The position numbers and the translations under genes were made by a program. A DNA stretch of 22,698 nucleotides, taken from assembly GCA_049509675.1 (NCBI GenBank), contig JBEKZQ010000203.1:1-22698 (forward strand). The letters run 5' to 3'. This stretch comes from JBEKZQ01 sp049509675 (lineage in GTDB: Bacteria; Planctomycetota; Planctomycetia; Pirellulales; Thermoguttaceae). Shown one piece after another: positions 15,449 to 22,521 of this stretch; within the stretch, counting starts at the first letter, position 1; each line of letters opens with the position of its first letter. Under the pieces are notes generated by a model, which did no database searches, was not told the origin of the DNA, and saw nothing but the letters and a program-made list of their open reading frames with translations.

Positions 15449-15508
15449 TTTGGCTCCGTCCCCCAGAATGTGCGCTGGAAAGCCGAGACCTTCCATTTTG
15501 AAGACCGG

Positions 15509-15514
15509 ATTATA
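15509..15514 (-). promoter_or_regulatory. Candidate -10 box of the dnaA-like gene
   Basis: TATAAT on the minus strand, with a weak TCGTAA 17 bp upstream (15532-15537). Transcription from it would begin near 15501, giving a leader of about 55 nt to the ATG at 15448 but almost none to the ATG at 15496. Confidence 0.35.
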
Positions 15515-15747
15515 ACGCTTTGGGACCCGGTTTACGAGGTGGGTCGGGGCGGATTCTTGGCGGGAATCCCCACAATCTCGAAGAAATCAATGGCTCGGAG
15601 GGCCGTGGCGGGATGGCGGAGGATTACAATATATTGCGTTATGTTGGAAAATGCCACACTACATGTTGTAAACTGGTGCGGTTGGTTGGCGCCGTCGGGG
15701 TATGCCACTGTTCCGCCCCCCTCGTCGTTCACTTAGAGGCCATGAGC

Positions 15748-17790
15748 ATGTCGCAAAGAATTACCACGCCGTTGGCTGTCATCTCGCTCGCGTACAGCCT
15801 GCTGTTGCTCTGTTCTCCCCGTCCGCTCAACGGGCAACCGGCCGAATTGTCGCAGCGCGAGATCGTTCGCCGTGCCATGCACGACCGGCCCGGCGATCCG
15901 TGGCCGCGGGGCGTCGGGCACGTCGTCCTGGCCGTGCCGGGCAGCCAACAGCCTGAAAAGGCCTATCATGAGCCGGGCGGCAGTTTCAGCCCCTGCGTGC
16001 GGAGTTTCGGCGTCTCGATCTGGGTCCGCGACGAGGCCGGCCGCATCAAGACCACCAGCGATCAGATCGAACTGACGCAGGTGCGGCAGCGGTTCACCTG
16101 GCCCCATCCGCACGACCCGCCCGCGATCGCCACGGAAACGCCCCATTATGCCGCCCAATGGTCTTATGGCGGGCAGGGGGTGTGGGTCCTCAAGCTCGAT
16201 GCGACGAACAACGAAGTTGGACGCTTGGAAGTGGCCATCCGCAGCGTCGGACCGGCCGGCGGCCCCATCAAGTCGCTGGCTTGGGACGGCACGCGGCTGG
16301 CGATCAACGATCGTTGGACGGCCACGCTGGCGCCCCCGCCCAAGGCGCTCTGCCTTGGCCGTGAAGGCGAAACGAACTGGAAATCGGCCTCCGGCGAGCA
16401 CCGTGCCTGGAAAGGCGACCAGGGCTGGGGCTATGCGCGGATCGAGCTTGCCGGCCCCGGCGCAAGGCTCACGTTGCGGGACCTCAAGGCGGGCCAGGCG
16501 ACGCCGTTGAAATACGCCACGGTGCGATCGACGATCGAGTTGGAACTGCCGGAACAGCGGTTCGCCGACTGCCTCCATGCCCAAGTGGCCCATCTGATGA
16601 TGGGTCTGCTGGACCGCCGCACCCCGCCCGGCGAGCCAACCAACTATCCCCTGGCCTGGCAGCGCGACGGCGCGGCGTCGATCACCGGCCTGGCCCGCGC
16701 CGGGCAGCTTGAAACGGCCCGGGAACTTGCCAAGTACTTTGCCGAGAACGACTTCTTCGGCGGCTTCGGCTCGGAAGGCGACGCGCCGGGCCAGGCCCTG
16801 CGGACGATCGAGGACGTGGCCGTCCGTGTGCAAGATGCGGAGTTCGACCGCTGGCTCTGGCCGCACGTGGCGCGGAAAGTCGCGCTCATCCGGAAAATGC
16901 GCGAGACGGACCGGCCGTTGCGCCTGCCGTACTGCGGCCCGATCGTTCCCGCCCACCGCCGCCGCCTGGACTTGGACCTCGTCTGCGATCCGGCCCGCGA
17001 CGGCCTGATCATCGGCCGCATGGACTGGGGACGGCCCGTGCTCTACGTCAACGCGGTCAGCTACCGCGGGCTGCTTTCGGCTGCGGCCCTGGCCGACCGC
17101 CTGAAACATGCCCCGGAAGCCGCAGCCTGGCGCGCCGAGGCCGCCGCGGTCCAACAGGCCTGGCTGCGGGCCTTCCGCACTGCCGAGTCCAACGAGCCGC
17201 GCACCTACATCTCCGGCCTCTGGCCCACGGGGGTTGCCGCTCCCATCCGCGCGGCCTATGCCGAGAAACTGCAGCAGCAATCGGTCCCCGGCTGGCAGCT
17301 TCCCTGGACCTATTTCACCGCGGCCCTGGCCCATCAGTGGCTCATGCTCGATCGGCCCGAGGAAGCCTGGAAGCATCTCGCCTGGTTCTGGGACCACCAG
17401 ACCTCGCCGGGCCTGTATACGTGGTGGGAAGGCACAGGCGAAGAGAACACCTTTGGGCTCTGGGAAGACGTTCGCGGCTGGGTGCAGCCGCACCACGTGA
17501 CGCCGCACTATTGGACTGCCGGCGAGATTTTGGCCCTGCAAGCCGACATGCTGGCCTACGTGGACCAGTCCGGCCCGCAGCCGGTCCTGGTCGTTGGCGG
17601 CGGCGTTCCGGCGGCATGGCTGGAGAAAACGATTCGCGTCGGCGGGCTGCCCACGAGCGTGGGCCTGGTGGACTGGACCTGGTCTGACGGCAGGCTGCGT
17701 GTTTCGCTTGCCGGCCGGCCCTGCCGGGTCCGCGCCGGCACGGCCTTCGGGCCCGCGGCGAAAGTCGAAGTTCAAAGTCGAGGCCCTTGA
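15748..17790 (+). CDS. Secreted (alpha/alpha)6-barrel glycosidase-like protein, specificity unknown
   Basis: 680 aa. The start at ATG 15748 has AGAGG 8 nt upstream; an ATG two codons earlier (15742) is too close to it. The N-terminus is a signal peptide (TTPLAVISLAYSLLLLCS), so the protein is exported. Residues about 30-280 are a beta-rich N-terminal domain. From about residue 290 (CLHAQVAHLMMGLLDRR, YPLAWQRDGAASITGLARAG) the pattern of paired helices with aromatic and acidic turns (TYISGLWPTG, WKHLAWFWDHQTSPGLYTW, WEGTGEENTFGLW, HYWTAGEILALQADMLAYVD) is that of six-hairpin glycosidases. I do not recognise a defined GH family, and no catalytic acid can be named with confidence. A role in polysaccharide use is inferred from fold and export. 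Confidence 0.7.
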   Translation: MSQRITTPLAVISLAYSLLLLCSPRPLNGQPAELSQREIVRRAMHDRPGDPWPRGVGHVVLAVPGSQQPEKAYHEPGGSFSPCVRSFGVSIWVRDEAGRIKTTSDQIELTQVRQRFTWPHPHDPPAIATETPHYAAQWSYGGQGVWVLKLDATNNEVGRLEVAIRSVGPAGGPIKSLAWDGTRLAINDRWTATLAPPPKALCLGREGETNWKSASGEHRAWKGDQGWGYARIELAGPGARLTLRDLKAGQATPLKYATVRSTIELELPEQRFADCLHAQVAHLMMGLLDRRTPPGEPTNYPLAWQRDGAASITGLARAGQLETARELAKYFAENDFFGGFGSEGDAPGQALRTIEDVAVRVQDAEFDRWLWPHVARKVALIRKMRETDRPLRLPYCGPIVPAHRRRLDLDLVCDPARDGLIIGRMDWGRPVLYVNAVSYRGLLSAAALADRLKHAPEAAAWRAEAAAVQQAWLRAFRTAESNEPRTYISGLWPTGVAAPIRAAYAEKLQQQSVPGWQLPWTYFTAALAHQWLMLDRPEEAWKHLAWFWDHQTSPGLYTWWEGTGEENTFGLWEDVRGWVQPHHVTPHYWTAGEILALQADMLAYVDQSGPQPVLVVGGGVPAAWLEKTIRVGGLPTSVGLVDWTWSDGRLRVSLAGRPCRVRAGTAFGPAAKVEVQSRGP

Positions 17791-17855
17791 CAAGGGCCGG
17801 TTGCGTGAGGACTATTAGAGTGGCTGCTCCGCAATCTCCCGATCACTGGGGAAAG

Positions 17856-18065
17856 ATGATGTTTCCGATCCATCCGCAATACCTCGTTGATGAGAATCAA
17901 CGCCCCCAGGCGGTGTTGTTGCCTGTTTCCGAGTGGGAGCAGATCGTCGAAGAACTGAACGAACTGGACGATATTCGAGCGTACGACGAGGCCGCGAGCG
18001 GCCCGCAGGAGACCGTGCCGTTCGAGCAGGCAGTCCGCGAGATCCAGGAAGGGCAAGGTGCGTGA
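17856..18065 (+). CDS. Phd/YefM-type antitoxin-like protein
   Basis: 69 aa from ATG 17856 (GGGGA about 6 nt upstream; a second ATG follows at once). The pattern MFPIHPQYLVDENQRPQAVLL, PVSEWEQIVEELNELDDIRAY and VPFEQAVREIQ is that of planctomycete Phd/YefM-like antitoxins: an N-terminal DNA-binding sheet and a C-terminal toxin-neutralising helix. In intact modules such proteins bind a RelE/ParE toxin encoded next and repress the operon. The next frame overlaps by 4 nt (GTGA at 18062) and starts like a RelE toxin, but it is cut short (see the neighbouring remnant). It may thus be an antitoxin without its toxin. Confidence 0.78.
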   Translation: MMFPIHPQYLVDENQRPQAVLLPVSEWEQIVEELNELDDIRAYDEAASGPQETVPFEQAVREIQEGQGA

Positions 18066-18148
18066 CATACGCGCTGGAGATTCTGCGTTCCGCGCAGCGG
18101 CAGTTGGCGAGGGTTGAGCGACCGAGGCGTGTGGAAAGGGGGTTGTTG
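18062..18148 (+). pseudogene. RelE/ParE-type toxin remnant (first ~20 codons)
   Basis: A GTG at 18062 overlaps the antitoxin stop (GTGA), the normal coupling of these operons. The first residues, TYALEILRSAQRQLARVE, are the usual N-terminal helix of RelE-type mRNA interferases. All core strands and the catalytic C-terminal part are missing. After about 20 codons the frame runs, without a stop, through PRRVERGLL into the next gene, so a 189-aa fusion starting at 18062 is formally possible. An internal deletion joining two TA modules is my inference. Confidence 0.6.
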
Positions 18149-18631
18149 ATGGCAACGTTGAACCGGCGGGAAGATGCCCCGGAGCATTACCTTGAGTTGG
18201 TCGCGCGGTTTCCCTTGCGTCCCATCCGTTCGGATGAAGAGTTGGAGGGAGCGGTGCGAATGGTCGATTCGCTCCTGGACCGTCGGAACCTCGCTCCGGA
18301 AGAAGAGGATTACCTGGAGGTTCTTGGCGACTTGATCGAGCGATACGAGGATGAGGCCCACCCGATGGCCCCGGTCTCCGATTCCGACACCGAAACAGAC
18401 GGCGGCCGCGATGAGGATGAGGCCCACCCGATGGCCCCGGTCTCCGATGCGGAAATGCTCCGTCACCTCATCGAAGCCAAGGGCGTTTCTCACACCGAGA
18501 TTGCCAGGGACACGGGAATGGCAGACTCCACGATTTCCGAAATCCTCAAGGGCAAGCGCACCTTGAACCGAAGCCACATCGGCAAACTGGCACGATACTT
18601 CAACGTGTCGCCCGGCGTGTTCGCGTTCTAG
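18149..18631 (+). CDS. HigA-like antitoxin / XRE-type HTH regulator
   Basis: 160 aa from ATG 18149 (GGGGG about 8 nt upstream). The N-terminal part (LELVARFPLRPIRSDEELEGA, LLDRRNLAPEEEDYLEVLGDLIERYEDE) is the helical segment of long HigA-type antitoxins. The C-terminal part (MLRHLIEAKGVSHTEIARDTG, ADSTISEILKGKRTLNRSHI, KLARYFNVSPGVFAF) is a clear XRE helix-turn-helix. In the family, HigA neutralises a HigB toxin encoded upstream; none is present here. Between the two domains a 36-bp segment is duplicated in frame, so HPMAPVSD appears twice 22 residues apart, lengthening the linker. It is in frame with the RelE remnant and could be read as its C-terminal extension. Confidence 0.85.
   Translation: MATLNRREDAPEHYLELVARFPLRPIRSDEELEGAVRMVDSLLDRRNLAPEEEDYLEVLGDLIERYEDEAHPMAPVSDSDTETDGGRDEDEAHPMAPVSDAEMLRHLIEAKGVSHTEIARDTGMADSTISEILKGKRTLNRSHIGKLARYFNVSPGVFAF
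18347..18448 (+). repeat. 36-bp exact direct repeat inside the HigA-like gene
   Basis: Copies at 18347-18382 and 18413-18448, both starting GAGGATGAGGCCCACC and ending GGTCTCCGAT, 66 bp apart. The spacing is a multiple of three, so the reading frame is kept and 22 residues are added to the linker. It looks like a recent tandem duplication. Confidence 0.9.
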
Positions 18632-18874
18632 GGATTCGGCGGGGCCGGAACCTTCCCTTGTAACAACGTCACCCGACCCCTTAACCCTCTTGAGCAGTAT
18701 TAGGTGGCCGCGAGGGTAGCCTATGATTGGCAATTCGATGAGAGGGGTAATACACTGCGAATCGCACAGGGATGCGCGCCGCAAGATCCGGGGGGAGGCG
18801 GGGGCTGCGGCGAAGATCGCCCAACGCCTGCAGAAGGTGTTGATATCGCGGGGCACCGGACTGGGCTGACTTAT

Positions 18875-20110
18875 CTAGGCGCGCAATCCAATGCTACGTG
18901 GATTCGGCTGTGTCCCGGTGATCGTAAGCGAATACTCACCGGTGTCGTACCTCTCCAGGACAGCCCAGGAGTTTGCGAACCCATTATTAGGTTGCGACCG
19001 AAGGATTCGGGCCAAGTCTGCATCCCAGCGGATGGACGTGTGGTAATTGCTCTGCCCTGAACCTCTGTGAGGGGCATGAATTACTTGCAAGGTGTGAATT
19101 CGTACAGGCTGTCCCGGGATGGTCACCTCAATTTGAAGGGTTGCACATTCGGCATCGTTTCCACTGATCCGCACTTGGGTCCAGTCCGCGTCGGCCATCA
19201 TCGAATTTCGGATGTCGTCAATATCATCCATTACTCGCGAGGCAAGACCACGTCCAACCCCCAATGATAAAAGGTTTCGCTCGTTCTGCGGATTCTTGTT
19301 CACGTCGCTTGGCGAGAGCCGTTTGGTCCACCGAAACGCGACTGTGCGAGGACGCGGCAGCGGTTGCGCCGCGGCCAGCACGACTTGTGCGATGCCCGAT
19401 TCGTCTGGCTCTTGTTCATTTTCAAGCACGACGTTTGCCGCCGCGACTGCCGGAGCCCGCCATCGTGCTCGTCGGTTGCCCCTACCGCTACCTCTGGAGC
19501 CGCCACCAGAGCCGGAAGAACTCCGTTCATGCTGGCGTGCGGCTTGAGTGATCAAAATCCCGTTGGCAAGCAATTGTTCGGCGTCTAAACTAGTTCGAAC
19601 CTGGAAAGCACCGTTGCCGGTTAGTGATTGCCATCGATCGATTGCGGTGGCGATGTCTGCCAACACCGGGTCAATGGCCGGGTCCGACGCCAGTTCAATC
19701 CAGGCCTCCACATGAACTCCAAGTGCAAGCTCGGTCAAGTTTGGCGATCCAACCAAGCCGCTGGCTCTGCCATCAGGCCCGGTCACATGGGCAGCCTTCG
19801 GATGAAAAAGAGCATTTTGGAGGGCGACGACGGTGAGGTGGGCATTGCCACCGCCCGTCAGAAGACCAAGCACTTCTCGAACATCCTCAATGGTAAGCCT
19901 ATCCGTCGGGTTCGACCCGAGAACAAGATTTACCGGATACCCGGCTCTTGCAGCATCTTGAAGAACGTCGGCGTACCTTCGCAGTGCCCCGTAGCGGAAG
20001 AAGCCAAACTGACCTCGAAAACCCTTGATTCCGGCAACCAAAACCTGATCGAACCAGCTTCCTGGGCACGCATTGTCGTCGAATGGACCACTGTCTCTAT
20101 AGCGGATCAT
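18875..20110 (-). CDS. PLD-family restriction endonuclease-like protein with possible B3-like C-terminal domain
   Basis: 411 aa from ATG 20110. Residues about 1-170 are a phospholipase D-type nuclease domain: ALFHPKAAHVTG with H103 and K105, followed by GSPNLTELALGVHVE with S122, N124 and E135, the single HKD motif of dimeric PLD nucleases (NgoFVII, BfiI). A Ser/Gly/Arg-rich linker at about 197-218 (SSSGSGGGSRGSGRGNRRAR) separates it from the C-terminal part, where FRWTKRLSPSDVNKNPQNER resembles the start of the B3-like DNA-binding domain of such enzymes. It is divergent from a DNA N6-adenine methyltransferase, so a type II restriction function is likely. A TATACT 7 nt before the ATG suggests a leaderless mRNA. 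The B3 call and target site are inferred. GC content looks lower than in gyrB. Confidence 0.75.
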   Translation of the reverse strand: MIRYRDSGPFDDNACPGSWFDQVLVAGIKGFRGQFGFFRYGALRRYADVLQDAARAGYPVNLVLGSNPTDRLTIEDVREVLGLLTGGGNAHLTVVALQNALFHPKAAHVTGPDGRASGLVGSPNLTELALGVHVEAWIELASDPAIDPVLADIATAIDRWQSLTGNGAFQVRTSLDAEQLLANGILITQAARQHERSSSGSGGGSRGSGRGNRRARWRAPAVAAANVVLENEQEPDESGIAQVVLAAAQPLPRPRTVAFRWTKRLSPSDVNKNPQNERNLLSLGVGRGLASRVMDDIDDIRNSMMADADWTQVRISGNDAECATLQIEVTIPGQPVRIHTLQVIHAPHRGSGQSNYHTSIRWDADLARILRSQPNNGFANSWAVLERYDTGEYSLTITGTQPNPRSIGLRA

Positions 20111-20117
20111 TCCGAAA

Positions 20118-20123
20118 AGTATA
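20118..20123 (-). promoter_or_regulatory. Candidate -10 box (TATACT) of the PLD nuclease gene, leaderless start
   Basis: On the minus strand TATACT is followed by seven bases (tttcgga) and the ATG at 20110. No -35 box or clear Shine-Dalgarno is seen. Confidence 0.35.
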
Positions 20124-20240
20124 TCGTGTTTGTTTGTGTCGCGACAGCACCGCTTCGCAAGGCCCGGAAAAGACTAGTTACCGGGCTTTACCAGGGGGAA
20201 TAAGGTGCTATAACAATAATTAGCATAAAGGCTTGCGCTG

Positions 20241-20392
20241 GACAATGAGTAAAGCTTCGTCCAACCCGTTGTAATTCCTACCCAAGTTCACCAGAGTGAA
20301 ATGGACATTTGCCGTAAATTGCAGTCACAACACGAGTTGCTGCAAATTTACCCAAATTGCCCAACGGGTTGGACGAAGCTTTACGACAATGA
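20241..20392. mobile_element. 136-bp MITE, IS66-like ends, with 8-bp target-site duplication
   Basis: Perfect 23-bp terminal inverted repeats lie at 20249-20271 and 20362-20384. The outer end reads GTAAAGCTTCGTCC and the inner end AACCCGTTG. The element is flanked on both sides by GACAATGA (20241-20248 and 20385-20392), an exact 8-bp direct repeat, so the insertion can be removed cleanly on paper. The interior has no transposase and contains a second hairpin: GTAAATTGCAG (20314-20324) against CTGCAAATTTAC (20340-20351). Ends beginning 5'-GTAA with 8-bp duplications are the known signature of the IS66 family, so I infer a non-autonomous IS66-related element. Confidence 0.88.
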
Positions 20393-20618
20393 ACGGTCGT
20401 AGTGGGCATCGTCTCCAAGGAGGGTTTCGGAGGCGAATGCAGTTTGACGCTTCTGGAATGTTGCGGGGCTTGGGCAAAATGTTGCCGGATGCGTGGTTTC
20501 TGGGCGAAAGCGGCTCTCTCCAACGCACCGACCCTGCCAAGTTCGACGTAAGAAGTGTCAAATTCAGCAGTTGCGCCGTGAGACGATCCCTCGTAGTGAC
20601 ATAGGCAGGGAGGTCAAA

Positions 20619-22262
20619 ATGAATTTCAAGAAGCTGGAAACGGCACAGAAACTTCGGGGGGGTTACTACACTGAACCCGACATCGCCTCGTTTCTGTCGG
20701 CCTGGGTGTTGGAAAAACAGCCGACGAGAGTTCTCGAACCCTCCTGTGGTGATGGTGCGTTCGTCGAGGCGATCAGCCGCTTAGAACACGGTTCGGTCGA
20801 GAGTATTGATTTGTGCGAAATTGACCCCGACGAAGCATGCGTCGCCAAAGAGAAGGCGAGGATGCTAGGGGATGTCAAGGTGATGGTGCGAGTCGGTGAC
20901 TTCCTCGAATGGTCGCTGCCACGCCTCGAAGGGTTGCCGAAGTTCGACGCCGTTGTGGGCAATCCTCCATTCATCCGCTACCAATACCTCGACCCCGAAG
21001 TTCAGTATCGGTCAGAGCAAATCTTCGAGCGATTTCGACTTCCATTCACGAAGCACACGAATGCGTGGGTGCCGTTCATAATTTCGTCGTTGGCGCAACT
21101 CCTTCCTGGTGGCCGATTGGCGATGGTCGTGCCAGCGGAAATCCTCCATGTGATTCATGCGAAGTCGTTGCGTGATTTTCTACTCGCTCAATGCTCGCAG
21201 GTTCTGATTCTCGACCCGCAGCACATTTGGTTCAACGAGACCTTGCAGGGAGTCGTTCTGCTGCTGGCCGAAAAGAAGAAAACTCTCTCTTCGGTTCCCG
21301 CAATGATCTCCGTCACGCCGGTCAAGAATCGGGCGGAGTTGCAAGGCAAAGCAAGCACCTACTTCGGCAAGTGCGATTATATCAGCGGCACAAAAATGAA
21401 CGGGAAGTGGATGCTCGCTCTGTTGAGCGCAGCCGAGCGATCCATTGTCGAAGAACTGTCGAAGAAGCCGTTTATTCGCCCCTTCGATAGAGTGGCCGAC
21501 GTTGATGTGGGAATCGTTACCGGAGCCAATAACTTCTTCCTTGTTCCAGATTCGGTCATCGAGCAATACGACCTTCGCTCGTTCGCTCACCCAATGTTCG
21601 GAAGGAGCGACCACGTTCAAGGTGTGATCTATGATGAACGCAATCATGCTCGCAACAAGGCGGAAGGACTGCCGACGAACTTCCTCTGGTTCAGGGATGA
21701 GCTAATCGAGCAACTTCCGCCGAAGGTCAGGGAGTATATTCGTCTTGGCGAGTCGCAGGACTTGCATAAGCGTTACAAGTGCCGCATCCGCTCGCCGTGG
21801 TATTCTGTTCCGTCCGTGTATGCCGCATCCGTTGGCATGTTGAAAAGGTCGCATCATTTCCCTCGGCTGCTGCTCAACAAGGTTGGTGCCTACACGACGG
21901 ATACCGCATATCGGGTTCGATCGAAGGAAATGAAGGATGCTGATTTGGTCGTCGCTTTTCTCAATAGCTTGACTGCTCTCACGGCGGAACTGGAAGGCAG
22001 GCACTACGGTGGGGGCGTCCTCGAACTCGTGCCGTCAGAGATTGAGAAACTCTTGATTCCTGTGTCGCAGTTCAGCCCTTCGGCGATTGAGGAACTCGAC
22101 AGGTCGTTTAGGAGTCAGATGCCGCCAGAAGAACTCTTTGCCCAGCAGGACGCCCTTGTTCTCCGTCCTCTCGGAATCACGAAGAAGAATTGCCTTGCGT
22201 TGCTCGATGCCTGGATCAAACTGCGCGACAGGCGGCAACGATCAGAGCCGGCGGCAGATTAG
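20619..22262 (+). CDS. DNA N6-adenine methyltransferase, TaqI/Eco57I-like
   Basis: 547 aa from ATG 20619, with GGGAGG 6 nt upstream. It transfers a methyl group from S-adenosylmethionine to adenine N6 in DNA. Motif X (RGGYYTEPDIASFL, residues 13-26), motif I (LEPSCGDGAF, 39-48), motif II (CEIDPDEA), motif III (GDFLEW, 93-98) and motif IV (GNPPFIRY, 114-121, with the catalytic N-P-P-F) follow in the order of gamma-class enzymes. The rest (about 250-520) would hold the target-recognition part; LNKVGAYTTDTAYRV and GGGVLELVPSEIEKLLIP are typical of Eco57I/TaqI-type C-termini. It is divergent from the PLD nuclease, which suggests a restriction-modification pair protecting host DNA. The gene is visibly less GC-rich than the replication genes, consistent with transfer. 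Confidence 0.92.
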   Translation: MNFKKLETAQKLRGGYYTEPDIASFLSAWVLEKQPTRVLEPSCGDGAFVEAISRLEHGSVESIDLCEIDPDEACVAKEKARMLGDVKVMVRVGDFLEWSLPRLEGLPKFDAVVGNPPFIRYQYLDPEVQYRSEQIFERFRLPFTKHTNAWVPFIISSLAQLLPGGRLAMVVPAEILHVIHAKSLRDFLLAQCSQVLILDPQHIWFNETLQGVVLLLAEKKKTLSSVPAMISVTPVKNRAELQGKASTYFGKCDYISGTKMNGKWMLALLSAAERSIVEELSKKPFIRPFDRVADVDVGIVTGANNFFLVPDSVIEQYDLRSFAHPMFGRSDHVQGVIYDERNHARNKAEGLPTNFLWFRDELIEQLPPKVREYIRLGESQDLHKRYKCRIRSPWYSVPSVYAASVGMLKRSHHFPRLLLNKVGAYTTDTAYRVRSKEMKDADLVVAFLNSLTALTAELEGRHYGGGVLELVPSEIEKLLIPVSQFSPSAIEELDRSFRSQMPPEELFAQQDALVLRPLGITKKNCLALLDAWIKLRDRRQRSEPAAD

Positions 22263-22323
22263 GGTTTCTCTTTGATCGGTTCCGCAGCGTGCCGCCATCC
22301 GACGCGAACCCAGTCGGCTACGA

Positions 22324-22521
22324 TCATGTAGGCGACCAACCGGCGCCCCAAGCTCCGCCCGGCGCAAACGTCAGGCCAGGGCGAGCTAAGGCGGCTGGTG
22401 GTCGGGGTAGCCATAGTCTTGGCCCGGTGGCCGGTGTCGGCTGTGGCTCCTGCTGCTTGAGTGGCCGCTTGCCGGGATCACCCATTAGCTGCTTGATCTT
22501 GGTCGGTACTGGTGCTGCCAC
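22324..22521 (-). pseudogene. Fragment resembling a P27-type phage small terminase
   Basis: 65 codons from GTG 22521, with GGAGG 10 nt upstream. The start APVPTKIKQLMGDPGKRPL, then KQQEPQPTP, closely follows the N-terminus of P27-family small terminase subunits (the P-T-x-L-K-x-L-x-G-N-P-G-K-R-P-L pattern), which start DNA packaging in tailed phages. After residue 34 the similarity stops; the remaining codons (PRLWLPRPPAALARPG and on) look like out-of-frame sequence, and none of the three frames recovers the family's helical body. A full subunit has about 150 residues. I read it as a truncated prophage remnant. The frame is open further upstream to the window edge, so the start is not certain. 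Confidence 0.45.

Larger units (their letters stand above)
20111..20618. other. Intergenic region between the divergent nuclease and methyltransferase genes
   Basis: 508 bp. It holds the putative nuclease -10 box, a 136-bp MITE (20249-20384) with its 8-bp target duplication, and about 225 bp in front of the methyltransferase without a convincing gene. I looked for a small controller (C) protein, as many RM pairs have, and found none. The frames crossing the MITE look non-coding. Confidence 0.55.

Noticed and set aside
15733..17793. A long open frame antisense to the secreted barrel protein
   Set aside because: Low-complexity Arg/Gly/Ala-rich translation without a domain; the plus strand has a signal peptide, a ribosome site and a coherent fold.
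18347..18448. A 36-bp repeat pair with a 30-bp gap, the same geometry as the CRISPR array
   Set aside because: Only two copies, inside a well-defined HigA-like gene, in frame, and unrelated in sequence to the CRISPR repeat. It is a tandem duplication; the shared 66-bp period is a coincidence.
18704..19060. A 118-codon plus-strand frame beyond the HigA-like gene
   Set aside because: Its second half is antisense to the PLD nuclease C-terminus and the first half has no recognisable domain. A 47-codon frame from 18723 is likewise unsupported.
20296..20604. A 102-codon open frame upstream of the methyltransferase as a controller protein
   Set aside because: It begins inside the MITE, crosses its inverted repeat, has no ribosome site and shows no helix-turn-helix.
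18875..22262. A DISARM system (PLD protein plus methyltransferase)
   Set aside because: No helicase, DUF1998 or other DISARM core gene is present; the pair fits a simple restriction-modification unit better.
22258..22345. A minus-strand peptide ending AYMIVADWVRVGWRHAAEP as the shifted continuation of the terminase fragment
   Set aside because: It does not match the body of P27 terminases and overlaps the methyltransferase end; no way to tell it from chance.
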